Shown: piece by piece, positions 9,106-16,921 of the stretch
Layout: every line of letters begins with the position of its first letter
How positions within the stretch are numbered: position 1 is the stretch's first letter
Assembly (NCBI RefSeq): GCF_014489615.1
Contig: NZ_CP060825.1
Span: forward strand, 4,102,501 to 4,166,500
Direction of reading: 5' to 3'
DNA: 64,000 bases
Source: Streptomyces genisteinicus
GTDB lineage: Bacteria > Actinomycetota > Actinomycetes > Streptomycetales > Streptomycetaceae
The notes under the pieces: model-generated
Databases searched by the model: none
What the model was told of the DNA's origin: nothing
Seen by the model: only the letters and a program-made list of their open reading frames with translations
Program-made: the position numbers and the translations under genes

Positions 9106-10308
9106 TCATTCGTCCTCGGCGTCGAAGCCGAGTCCGGGGAGGATGCCCGGAAGCAGCGGCGGGATGGTGACGTCGGGGACGGGGTCCTGCGACTGCCTGC
9201 CGGACGGGGGCGGGGTGGTCTGCTGTGCGGGCGGGTCGAGGAGACCGCCGGTGTTGCCGCCGAGCAGACCGTCGTCGGCGGGGGCGGTGCTGGATCCGGA
9301 CGGGCGCGGTGCCGTGTCCTGACCGGGCCGGCCGCTCTCCTGCCCGGGCCGGGAGGGCGCCGGGCTGCCGGGGTGGGTGGCGGTGCCGGATGCCTCGCCC
9401 GTGCCCGGGGCGGGCGATCCGGGGGTGTCGCCCTGCGGGGTGGGCGGGAGCAGTGCCTGGAGCGGGCCGACCTCTTCGTCTATGGCGTCGAAGGCCGAGC
9501 TGACGTCGGCGCCGACGTCGGCGAGCTGGAGGGGGAGCCGGTCGCGCAGGCCGTTCCAGGTGTCGCGGTGGGCGCGCGAGAAGGAGTCCAGGGTGGCGAT
9601 CGGGCCGAGCGAGCCGTCGCGCGCGTACGCGGCGCTGAGCAGCCGGTGGCCTTCGCCGACGTCGTGCCGCATGCCGGTGAGCACCCGGCGGATCTCGCCC
9701 ATGGATTCGTGGTCCAGGCTGCCCGCGCGGTCGCGCTCCATCAGGCGGCGGGCCTCGCTCAGCCGGGTGGAGGCCTGGTCGAGGTAGAGCTCGCCGCGGT
9801 CGGAGTCGCCGTCCGCGAGGACCAGCCGGAAGTCCTCCATGCCGCGCTTGAGTCCGTACAGCGAGTCACCCGGGAGGGCGTCGCCACTGGCAGCGGCCAC
9901 TCCGCTGAACGCGCCCGCGGCAACGCCCACGGTCAGTCCGCCGGCCGCAAGTCCCTTGGACCACCGGGAACGCGGCCGCAACTTCCGGAGCGGGGAGGCC
10001 CGATGGGCGCCGCGGCCGTGGGTCCGCTGCTCGGGCACCGTAGGGCCCGCGGACGCACCTGTGCCGGCGGTGCCCTCCATGAGCATCGTTTCCATGGCGG
10101 CCACGAGCCGGGCGCGCTGGACCACCTTGACCTCGGGGTCCATCTCCGGTTTCGGCAGTTCGCCGAGACCGTGTGCCAGGCTGAGCAGCCGTTCCTGCCC
10201 GGTCTCCTCGACCGGGGTGTCCGGCTGTACGGCCGCCTGGTCTTCCAAGGCCTGGGCGAAGGCGCTCGCCCGCCGGTGTGCCGAAACGTTCGCGATCACT
10301 GGCGGCAC
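9106..10308 (-). CDS. rsbN: Anti-sigma factor RsbN (membrane inhibitor of sigma BldN)
   Basis: A 400-residue single-pass membrane protein. Residues 1-115 form the cytoplasmic part that holds the sigma factor (ASAFAQALED near the N-terminus). One transmembrane segment lies at about 118-140, followed by a DUF5667-type domain (141-250) and a Pro/Ser/Gly-rich tail of about 110 residues. It lies directly downstream of bldN, the known arrangement of RsbN in Streptomyces, where it restrains sigma BldN until aerial growth. The start codon has GAGGAGGTG about 8 bases upstream. A sigma-BldN-type promoter (CGTAAC-17-CGTTGT) lies at 10430-10458, implying feedback. The long Pro-rich tail is probably disordered and outside the membrane. 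Confidence 0.94.
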   Translation of the reverse strand: MPPVIANVSAHRRASAFAQALEDQAAVQPDTPVEETGQERLLSLAHGLGELPKPEMDPEVKVVQRARLVAAMETMLMEGTAGTGASAGPTVPEQRTHGRGAHRASPLRKLRPRSRWSKGLAAGGLTVGVAAGAFSGVAAASGDALPGDSLYGLKRGMEDFRLVLADGDSDRGELYLDQASTRLSEARRLMERDRAGSLDHESMGEIRRVLTGMRHDVGEGHRLLSAAYARDGSLGPIATLDSFSRAHRDTWNGLRDRLPLQLADVGADVSSAFDAIDEEVGPLQALLPPTPQGDTPGSPAPGTGEASGTATHPGSPAPSRPGQESGRPGQDTAPRPSGSSTAPADDGLLGGNTGGLLDPPAQQTTPPPSGRQSQDPVPDVTIPPLLPGILPGLGFDAEDE

Positions 10309-10429
10309 CTCCTCTCGTCATGACGATCGACTCCCCTGGGGGGCTGGAGGGTTGCACGCCTTGAGCACATCCACACGAACGAGTGAGTGGCTGCGGGCAT
10401 GGCGCGTCCACAGGGAGCCTGCATCCCGC

Positions 10430-10458
10430 ACAACGAGCGGCGCGGCACTTGGGTTACG
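10430..10458 (-). promoter_or_regulatory. Candidate sigma-BldN promoter of rsbN
   Basis: On the minus strand CGTAAC (10458-10453) is followed after 17 bases by CGTTGT (10435-10430). This closely fits the sigma-BldN consensus as I recall it (CGTAAC, about 16 bases, CGTTGA), and rsbN is a published sigma-BldN target. The predicted transcript start near 10423 gives a ~115-base leader before the rsbN start. The match is seen in sequence; activity is inferred. Confidence 0.7.
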
Positions 10459-10602
10459 CGCGAAAGATGATCGGACCAGTGCGTCATCGGGGCGTCACCG
10501 AGGGTGAGTTGGGTCGGGGTGGGTGCGGGGGGTGGGGCCCCTGTGGGGGAGGGTGCGGCCGGGTCGCGGTGGTGCGGCCGGGGCCGCCGGGGAGGCGGGG
10601 TC

Positions 10603-11448
10603 TCAGCGGGCGTCTTCGGGCAGCAGCCGGGCGAGGGTGCGGACGGCGCGGTACTGCAGGGTCTTGATCGCGCCTTCGTTCTTGCCCATGGCGCGGGCGG
10701 TCTCGGCGACGGACAGCCCCTGGAGGAAGCGCAGGGTCACGCACTCCTGCTGCTGCGGGTTGAGTTTGCGCACGGCTTCGAGCAGGGCGGCGTTGGACAG
10801 GGACTCCAGGACGGAGTCCTCCGGGCTGCGCTCGACCTCGTTGGCGTCGAGCATCTCGCCGGTGGTCACCTCCAGGCGGAAGCGGCTCGACTTGAAGTGG
10901 TCGGCGACGAGGTTGCGCGCGATCGTCACCAGCCAGGCGCCGAAGTCGCGGCCCTGCCAGGTGAAGGTGGAGATCCGCCGCAGGGCGCGCAGGAAGGTCT
11001 CGCTGGTCAGGTCCTCGGCCGTGGCCTTACCGCCGACGCGGTAGTAGATGTAGCGGTAGACGGTGTCGCTGTACTGGTCGTACAGCCTGCCGAACGCCTC
11101 GGCCTCGCCGGCCTGGGCGCGCTCGACGAGGTCCATCATGCGCGCGCTGTCGCTGTCGGCCGTGGGGCGGCGGGCGGTGGTCGAGGCGCCGGCGGTCCGG
11201 GTGCCCCGTCTGGCGACGGTGCGTGCGTCGCCTGCCCGGCGCCCGTCGGCGACCGCGGTGCGCGCCGGGCCCGACTCGATGCCGTCCGCGAGGGCGTAGC
11301 AGGGGGCGGCGGGACCGCCGCCGGCGAGGGCGGGTGTGGCGAATGCGGGGACGGCGTACGCGGCGGGGACGAGGCCGCGCAAGTGGTCGATGACCGCTGC
11401 GCGCAGCGTAGCCAGGCCCGAGGCGTCAACCCCGACGTGTGGGTACAC
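10603..11448 (-). CDS. bldN: Pro-sigma factor BldN (ECF RNA polymerase sigma factor)
   Basis: A 281-residue ECF sigma factor that directs chaplin, rodlin and bldM transcription during aerial development. Region 2 spans about 108-180 (DLVERAQAGEAEAFGRLYDQ, with AWLVTIARNLVADHF at its end). Region 4 spans about 215-275 (QQQECVTLRFLQGLSVAETA). Ahead of these is an N-terminal extension of about 104 residues, the pro-sequence that is proteolytically removed in S. coelicolor; it is somewhat longer than the ~86 residues I recall there, mainly through an Ala/Arg/Thr-rich stretch at 60-98. The GTG start (MYPHVGVDASG) matches BldN and has GGGAG 4-5 bases upstream. rsbN follows 294 bases downstream. Confidence 0.97.
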   Translation of the reverse strand: MYPHVGVDASGLATLRAAVIDHLRGLVPAAYAVPAFATPALAGGGPAAPCYALADGIESGPARTAVADGRRAGDARTVARRGTRTAGASTTARRPTADSDSARMMDLVERAQAGEAEAFGRLYDQYSDTVYRYIYYRVGGKATAEDLTSETFLRALRRISTFTWQGRDFGAWLVTIARNLVADHFKSSRFRLEVTTGEMLDANEVERSPEDSVLESLSNAALLEAVRKLNPQQQECVTLRFLQGLSVAETARAMGKNEGAIKTLQYRAVRTLARLLPEDAR

Positions 11449-11907
11449 GGGACTCCCAGAGGCAGAGCTTTCATCACGTGCAGTGCGGGACCGTTCACCC
11501 GTCGTGATGACTGGTGGGGTCCGTCATGCGTCTGAGGAGAATAACGCTTCGTACAGGCAGTGCTACACCCAGTTGCTCAAATCGCCGTTTGAGACGGTTC
11601 TGTGGTGAGTTGATGACGCATCAAGTCGCACATCGTGAGCAGTTGTTGATCGCTTTACGTCGTGATCTGTCCTTATGGAGGGTGATCCCCGGCCCGTCGG
11701 TCACAATGCAACCGGTCGGGGCGTCAAGGCGCGTACGGACGATCGTTTTTTCGCGACACGCCCGCTGCCGTGCCGGATTCCGCAGGGCGGGCCCGGTGCG
11801 GCGACAGCCCTGCGGGAGGAAGCGGGGTGCGGGGGCGCGCGGGGGCGTGAACGGGCATGAGGACGCGCTCGGAGCGGGCTGGGGGCCGTGGCCCCGCGCC
11901 GTCGGCG
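11449..11907 (-). promoter_or_regulatory. Long bldN leader/promoter region (no gene)
   Basis: No convincing coding frame lies in this 459-base gap between bldN and the upstream phosphatase gene. Parts of it (about 11525-11720) are clearly poorer in GC than the surroundings, as expected of a regulatory region. It holds the candidate BldD site at 11495-11507 and a partial inverted repeat, GTTGATGACGCATCAAG, at about 11610-11627. The bldN promoter should be here, but I cannot place its -35/-10 with confidence. Confidence 0.6.
11495..11507. promoter_or_regulatory. Candidate BldD operator upstream of bldN
   Basis: TCACCCGTCGTGA has both arms of the BldD pseudo-palindrome (TnACnC...GnGTnA pattern, as I recall it) with a non-consensus centre. 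It lies about 47 bases before the bldN start. bldN is an established BldD target, so a site is expected in this region. Confidence 0.45.
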
Positions 11908-12852
11908 TCAGCGGCGGCGGCGGTGGAGGGCGACGGCCGCGGCGGTGCCGCCGGCGAGGGCGCCGACGCCCGCGGCCGCGGGGATGCCGACCTTGGCGGC
12001 CTTGCGGCCGGTCCGGTAGTCGCGCAGCCGCCAGTCGCGCGCGCGGGCGTGCTTGCGCAGCTTGCTGTCCGGGTTGATCGCGTACGGGTGGCCGACCAGG
12101 GACAGCATCGGGATGTCGTTGTGGCTGTCGCTGTACGCGGCGCAGCGCTCGAGTTCGAGTCCCTCGGCGGAGGCCAGGGCGCGTACCGCCTCCGCCTTCG
12201 CCGGGCCGTGCAGCGGCTCCCCGACGAGTTTGCCGGTGTACACGCCGTCGACCGACTCCGCGACGGTGCCCAGCGCCCCGGTCAGCCCGAGCCGGCCGGC
12301 GATGATCGTGGCGGTCTCGACCGGGGCCGCGGTCACCAGCCAGACCTTCTGGCCCGCGTCCAGGTGCGCCTGGGCCAGCGCGCGGGTGCCGGGCCAGATG
12401 CGGTCGGCCATGTACTCGTCGTAGATCTCCTCGCCGATGGTCATCAGCTCGGAGACGCGGTGGCCCTTCACGATCGACAGGGCGCTCTCGCGGGCGTCCT
12501 GCATGTGCTCGGGGTCCTCGACGCCGGCCAGCCGGAACCATGCCTGCTGCCAGGCGAACCGGGCGAGTTCGCTGCGGTGGAAGAACTTGCGCTTGTACAG
12601 CCCGCGGCCGAGGTGGAAGATCGCCGCGCCCTGCATCACGGTGTTGTCGAGGTCGAAGAAGGCGGCGGCGTGCACGTCGCCGGCGACGGGGAAGACCGGC
12701 TCGGCGGGCGGCGCCTGCTCGCCCTCCAGCTCCTGGAGCGCCTCGATGGTCTGCGAGGACTTGCGGGCTGCCTCGGCTGCGGCCTCGCCTGCCAGCACGC
12801 TGCGTGCCGTGGCGGAGCGCCTTCGGGGGGTGAGCCATCCCAGTGCGGCCAT
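11908..12852 (-). CDS. HAD-IB family phosphatase with C-terminal membrane tail
   Basis: A 314-residue SerB-type HAD hydrolase. Motif I AAFFDLDNTV has its nucleophile D67 in the DxDNT pattern of the HAD-IB group, a cap domain follows, then TAAPVETA (motif II), and AAYSDSHNDIPML near 225-240 is motif IV. The C-terminus carries KVGIPAAAGVGALAGGTAAA followed by RRRR, a short hydrophobic tail that could anchor the protein. Family members act on phosphoserine or lysophospholipid phosphates; the substrate here is unknown. The ATG of MAALGWL is preferred to an upstream start because TATGCT ends 6 bases before it, a leaderless pattern. It is upstream of bldN on the same strand but separated by 459 bases. 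Confidence 0.87.
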   Translation of the reverse strand: MAALGWLTPRRRSATARSVLAGEAAAEAARKSSQTIEALQELEGEQAPPAEPVFPVAGDVHAAAFFDLDNTVMQGAAIFHLGRGLYKRKFFHRSELARFAWQQAWFRLAGVEDPEHMQDARESALSIVKGHRVSELMTIGEEIYDEYMADRIWPGTRALAQAHLDAGQKVWLVTAAPVETATIIAGRLGLTGALGTVAESVDGVYTGKLVGEPLHGPAKAEAVRALASAEGLELERCAAYSDSHNDIPMLSLVGHPYAINPDSKLRKHARARDWRLRDYRTGRKAAKVGIPAAAGVGALAGGTAAAVALHRRRR

Positions 12853-12967
12853 GCCGTGAGCATAGCCAGTCCGCGTCACCGGTCCCGACCCGGCGGGATG
12901 CGGCGGCGTGAACAGTCCGGGTCCGCGCTGTTAAGCGGAGCCGGTCGGCGCGGCCAGAATGGAGGGC

Positions 12968-13243
12968 ATGAGTCCGCTGCTGCGCCGTACGAAGAAGAGG
13001 GCCGACGAGCGTGTCGTCACGCTGATCGGCAAGCCCGGCTGCCATCTGTGCGACGACGCGCGCGAGGCCGTGCGCGCGGTGTGCGCCGAGACCGGGGCCG
13101 CGTTCGAGGAGAAGGACATCACCCGGGACGAGGAACTCCACCGCGCCTACTGGGAGCAGATCCCGGTGGTCCTGGTCGACGGCGAGCAGCACACGTTCTG
13201 GCGGGTCGACCCGGCGCGGCTGCGCCGGGCGCTGCGGGACTGA
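12968..13243 (+). CDS. Glutaredoxin-family thiol protein
   Basis: A 91-residue thioredoxin-fold protein with CHLC (C25-C28) in LIGKPGCHLCDDAREAV and the cis-proline segment QIPVVLVDGEQ at about 65-75. Length and layout match the DUF836/glutaredoxin-like proteins found just upstream of rex in Streptomyces. It is probably a small disulfide reductase working with mycothiol or an unidentified partner; this is inference. The ATG of MSPLLRR is used; an ATG nine bases earlier is possible but would leave no room for a Shine-Dalgarno. rex follows 323 bases later with its own regulated promoter. Confidence 0.86.
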   Translation: MSPLLRRTKKRADERVVTLIGKPGCHLCDDAREAVRAVCAETGAAFEEKDITRDEELHRAYWEQIPVVLVDGEQHTFWRVDPARLRRALRD

Positions 13244-13472
13244 GGAAAGCGCGAGGGGGCGGGAATCCCGGGGGCTCCGGGCCCTGTCCCCGCGCCGGGT
13301 GCACAGGGCACAGTGGTGTCGCCAAGCGGTCTCGGGGGGCGTCGTCGCGAGGAGTGTGCACACCTTTGTCCCCTTCGAGCACCGAACGGCCCCGGACCGT
13401 GCGCGGTTCCAGGATCGGGCCCCCTGATCGCGTGACCCCCATCACTTTGCACGGACAAAGCGGACACAATCT

Positions 13473-13501
13473 TTGTGCACGCGTTCACAAAGACATAGCC
13501 T
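13473..13501 (+). promoter_or_regulatory. Rex operator (ROP) and candidate rex promoter
   Basis: TTGTGCACGCGTTCACAA (13473-13490) differs from the ROP consensus TTGTGAANNNNTTCACAA only in the left arm. Its TTGTGC can serve as a -35, with TAGCCT (13496-13501) as a -10 at exactly 17 bases. Rex bound here would cover the -35 and spacer. The rex gene autoregulates through such a site in S. coelicolor, so rex-hemACD should be induced when NADH rises. The rest of the 323-base gap (13244-13566) holds no gene. Confidence 0.88.
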
Positions 13502-13566
13502 GCATTCGACGGGGCGGTCTTGGGACACACGGCCGCCTGCAGCCTCGCTCATCCCCCAGGAGCATC

Positions 13567-14292
13567 GTGGCAACTGGCCGAAATCACCGACCGGCGACCC
13601 GTAGCCGAGGAATCCCCGAGGCCACCGTCGCCCGGCTCCCGCTGTACCTCCGCGCGCTGACGGCGCTGTCGGAGCGGTCCGTGCCCACGGTGTCGTCCGA
13701 GGAGCTCGCGGCCGCGGCGGGCGTCAACTCCGCGAAGCTGCGCAAGGACTTCTCCTACCTCGGCTCCTACGGGACCCGCGGTGTCGGCTACGACGTCGAG
13801 TACCTCGTCTACCAGATCTCCCGTGAGCTGGGGCTCACCCAGGACTGGCCGGTCGTCATCGTCGGCATCGGAAACCTCGGCGCCGCGCTCGCCAACTACG
13901 GCGGGTTCGCCTCCCGCGGCTTCCGCGTCGCCGCGCTGATCGACGCCGACCCGTCCATGGCGGGCAAGCCCGTCGCGGGCATCCCCGTCCAGCACACGGA
14001 CGAGCTGGAGAAGATCATCAGCGACAACGGCGTGTCGATCGGCGTGATCTCGACCCCCGCCGGGGCCGCCCAGCAGGTCTGCGAGCGTCTGATCGCGGCC
14101 GGTGTCACCTCCATCCTCAACTTCGCCCCGACCGTGCTGTCCGTGCCGGACGGCGTCGACGTGCGCAAGGTCGACCTCTCGATCGAGCTGCAGATCCTCG
14201 CCTTCCACGAGCAGCGGAAGGCCGGCGAGGAGGCCGAGTCCTCGACGCGGAAGGGACCTGACGGGGACATGCCCGCCGTGATGCCGGCATGA
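13567..14292 (+). CDS. rex: Redox-sensing transcriptional repressor Rex
   Basis: A 241-residue NAD(H)-responsive repressor. The N-terminal winged helix covers about 20-85 (VPTVSSEELAAAAGVNSAKL and LRKDFSYLGSYGTRGVGYDV). The Rossmann domain starts at VVIVGIGNLGAALANYGGF (97-115). The C-terminal helix that swaps between subunits is about 205-220. Rex releases its operator when NADH/NAD+ rises, as in oxygen limitation, and controls respiratory and heme genes. The GTG start gives the family length and is preceded by AGGAGCATC. It shares four bases (ATGA) with hemA, so the two are translationally coupled. The operator upstream is described separately. Confidence 0.97.
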   Translation: MATGRNHRPATRSRGIPEATVARLPLYLRALTALSERSVPTVSSEELAAAAGVNSAKLRKDFSYLGSYGTRGVGYDVEYLVYQISRELGLTQDWPVVIVGIGNLGAALANYGGFASRGFRVAALIDADPSMAGKPVAGIPVQHTDELEKIISDNGVSIGVISTPAGAAQQVCERLIAAGVTSILNFAPTVLSVPDGVDVRKVDLSIELQILAFHEQRKAGEEAESSTRKGPDGDMPAVMPA

Positions 14293-15965
14293 GTCTCCTG
14301 GTGGTCGGACTGAGTCACCGCAGCGCTCCGGTGAGCGTTCTGGAGCGTGCCTCGCTCTCCCCTGACGCGCAGGTCAAGCTGTTGCACGACACCCTGGCCG
14401 CGGAGCCCGCGACCGAGGGCGCCGTCCTCGCGACGTGCAACCGCATCGAGCTGTACGCGGACGTCGACAAGTTCCACGCCGGCGTCGCCGAGCTCTCCAC
14501 GCTGCTCGCCCAGCACAGCGGCGTCGGCCTGGAGGAGCTCACCCCTTATCTGTACGTGCACTACGAGGACCGGGCCGTGCACCACCTGTTCTCGGTGGCG
14601 TGCGGACTGGACTCGATGGTCGTCGGCGAGGGACAGATCCTCGGCCAGATCAAGGACGCCCTCGCCCGCGGGCAGGAACTCCACACCGCGGGACGGCTGA
14701 TCAACGACCTGTTCCAGCAGGCGCTGCGGGTCGGCAAGCGCGCGCACAGCGAGACCGGCATCGACCGTGCCGGGCAGTCGCTCGTCACCTTCGGCCTCGA
14801 ACAGCTCGCCGCGGGCGGGTCCGTCGACGCCTGGGCGGCCGACAAGCGGGCGCTGGTCATCGGCGCCGGCTCGATGTCGTCGCTCGCCGCGACCACGCTG
14901 GCCCGGCTCGGCGTACGCGAACTCGTGATCGCCAACCGGACCCAGGAGCGCGCCGAGCGACTGGCCGCCGCCCTGTCCGACGCCGGCGCGCGCGCCGTGG
15001 CCGTGCCGATGTCGTCGGTGGCGGACGAACTGACACGTGCCGACGTGGCCGTGTCCTGCACCGGGGCGACCGGTCTCGTCCTCACCGCCGAGGCCGTCGC
15101 CGCCGCCGTGGCCCAGCACGTCGAACCCGCCGCCGGAACCGGCGCCGACCTGCGCGCCCCCGAGGGCAGCCTGGTGGCCCGCCTCGCGGCGGCCGCCGCC
15201 CGCCACGGACGGGTGGCCGAACTGCCCGCCGCCGCCGAACCGCTGGACGACACCGAGGCCGCCCGGTCCGCCCGTGCCGCGATCACCGGCGTGACCGGCG
15301 GCATGGACGTTGCCCCAGGCTCCGAATGCCCGGTCGGCCTCGACGACACGCCCGCCGGCTCCCTCACCCAGCACGGCGCCTGGGCCGCGAGCACCCCCCG
15401 CGTCCCGCACCCCGCCGGCCGCCCGGCGCCCGCCGCCGGCGACACCCGGCCGGTGCGGCTCGCGCTGCTCGACCTCGCCATGCCGCGCGACGTCGACGCC
15501 GCCGTGCACCGGCTCAGCGGTGTCCGCCTCGTCGACATCGAGTCCCTCGCGGACGCCTCCGCCGACGCGCCCATGGCCGCCGACGTCGACCAGGTGCGCA
15601 CCCTCGTCTCCGACGAGGTGGCCGCCTTCGGCGCCGCCCAGCGCGCCGCCCACATCACCCCGACCGTCGTCGCGCTGCGGACCATGGCGGCCGACGTGGT
15701 GGCCGGCGAGCTGGCCCGCCTCGACGGGCGGCTCACCGGGCTCGACGAGAAGCAGCGCGCCGAGATCACCCAGACCGTGCGCCGCGTGGTGGACAAGCTC
15801 CTCCACGCGCCCACGGTGCGGGTCAAGCAGCTCGCCGGGGAACCCGGCGGCGCCGGGTACGCGGACGCGCTGCGGACCCTGTTCGACCTCGACCCGGAGA
15901 CGGTCGCCTCCGTCAGCCGGGCCGATCTGAATGACGCAGACGTCAAGAACCGAGGGCGAGTATGA
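14289..15965 (+). CDS. hemA: Glutamyl-tRNA reductase
   Basis: A 558-residue enzyme that reduces glutamyl-tRNA(Glu) to glutamate-1-semialdehyde with NADPH, the first committed step of C5 tetrapyrrole synthesis. Catalytic C50 is in VLATCNRIELYADVD. The NADPH-binding segment is ALVIGAGSMSSLAATTLARL (~194-213). The C-terminal dimerization helices end the protein. Most GluTRs have 420-460 residues; the extra ~90 here are an Ala/Pro-rich insertion at about 285-390 between the nucleotide-binding and dimerization domains, which I recall as common in Streptomyces. The reading frame is continuous, so this is not a frameshift. It overlaps rex by 4 bases and hemC by 4, forming one operon. Confidence 0.97.
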   Translation: MSLLVVGLSHRSAPVSVLERASLSPDAQVKLLHDTLAAEPATEGAVLATCNRIELYADVDKFHAGVAELSTLLAQHSGVGLEELTPYLYVHYEDRAVHHLFSVACGLDSMVVGEGQILGQIKDALARGQELHTAGRLINDLFQQALRVGKRAHSETGIDRAGQSLVTFGLEQLAAGGSVDAWAADKRALVIGAGSMSSLAATTLARLGVRELVIANRTQERAERLAAALSDAGARAVAVPMSSVADELTRADVAVSCTGATGLVLTAEAVAAAVAQHVEPAAGTGADLRAPEGSLVARLAAAAARHGRVAELPAAAEPLDDTEAARSARAAITGVTGGMDVAPGSECPVGLDDTPAGSLTQHGAWAASTPRVPHPAGRPAPAAGDTRPVRLALLDLAMPRDVDAAVHRLSGVRLVDIESLADASADAPMAADVDQVRTLVSDEVAAFGAAQRAAHITPTVVALRTMAADVVAGELARLDGRLTGLDEKQRAEITQTVRRVVDKLLHAPTVRVKQLAGEPGGAGYADALRTLFDLDPETVASVSRADLNDADVKNRGRV

Positions 15966-16921
15966 CCGAGAGGGCACTGAGGCTCGGGACCAGGCGCAGC
16001 AAGCTCGCCATGGCCCAGTCCGGGCACGTGGCCGAGGCGGTGCGCCGCGCCACCGGCCGGGACGTCGAGCTCGTCGAGATCACGACGTACGGGGACACCT
16101 CCCGTGAACACCTGTCGCAGATCGGCGGCACCGGGGTGTTCGTCGCGGCGCTGCGCGACGCGCTGCTGAACGGGGAGGTGGACTTCGCGGTCCACTCCCT
16201 CAAGGACCTGCCCACCGCGGAGCACGAGGGCCTCACGGTCGCCGCCGTGCCCCCGCGGGTGGACCCGCGGGACGCGCTCGTCGCCCGCGACGGACTGACC
16301 CTCGACCGGCTGCCCGACGGCGCCCGCGTCGGCACCGGTTCGCCGCGCCGCATGGCGCAGCTCAACGCGTACGCCCGCTCGCACGGGCTGCGCATCGAGA
16401 CGGTGCCGATCCGCGGCAACGTCGACACCCGGATCGGATACGTACGGAGCGGGGAGCTCGACGCCGTCGTGCTGGCCGCGGCCGGACTCCACCGCATCGG
16501 CAGGACCGACGAGGTCACCGACTTCCTGTCGGTCGACTTCGTCCTGCCCGCCCCCGGCCAGGGGGCCCTGGCGATCGAGTGTCCCGCGTCCGACGCGGCG
16601 CTCGTCGCCGCGCTCGCCGAGCTCGACGATCCGCACACGCGGGTCGCCGTGACCGCCGAGCGCTCCCTGCTCGCCGCCCTGGAGGCCGGCTGCTCCGCAC
16701 CTGTGGGTGCGCTGGCCGACCTGCCGGCCGACGGCCAGGATGCCACCGAAATGCGCCTGCGGGGCGTCGTCGGCACGACCGACGGCTCCGCGCTGGTGCA
16801 GCTGTCCACCACCGGTCCCGTACCCACGTCGCACGGCGACGCACTCGCGCTCGGTCGCGAACTCGCGTCCGAGATGCTCGCCAAGGGTGCGGCCGGTCTT
16901 ATGGGGGAGCGAGCACTTTGA
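15962..16921 (+). CDS. hemC: Porphobilinogen deaminase (hydroxymethylbilane synthase)
   Basis: A 319-residue enzyme that joins four porphobilinogen units into hydroxymethylbilane. The dipyrromethane cofactor would attach to C244 in LEAGCSAPVGA. The substrate/catalysis segments RRSKLAMAQSGHVA (11-24), VHSLKDLPT (78-86, catalytic Asp82) and GTGSPRRMAQL (124-134) are intact, and length is normal. The start ATG overlaps the hemA stop (ATGA), and its own stop overlaps the TTG start of hemD. Control is expected from the Rex-regulated promoter upstream of rex. Confidence 0.97.
   Translation: MTERALRLGTRRSKLAMAQSGHVAEAVRRATGRDVELVEITTYGDTSREHLSQIGGTGVFVAALRDALLNGEVDFAVHSLKDLPTAEHEGLTVAAVPPRVDPRDALVARDGLTLDRLPDGARVGTGSPRRMAQLNAYARSHGLRIETVPIRGNVDTRIGYVRSGELDAVVLAAAGLHRIGRTDEVTDFLSVDFVLPAPGQGALAIECPASDAALVAALAELDDPHTRVAVTAERSLLAALEAGCSAPVGALADLPADGQDATEMRLRGVVGTTDGSALVQLSTTGPVPTSHGDALALGRELASEMLAKGAAGLMGERAL

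Noticed and set aside
14289..15965. HemA as a frameshifted or split gene because of its length
   Set aside because: The frame is open throughout, and both ends match the family; the surplus is a discrete insertion.
13896..15977. Long minus-strand frame opposite rex and hemA (and others such as 1683-2990, 56045-59500, 42097-44637)
   Set aside because: Mirror frames of G/C-biased coding DNA: Arg/Gly/Pro-rich translations without domains, opposite clearly recognised genes.
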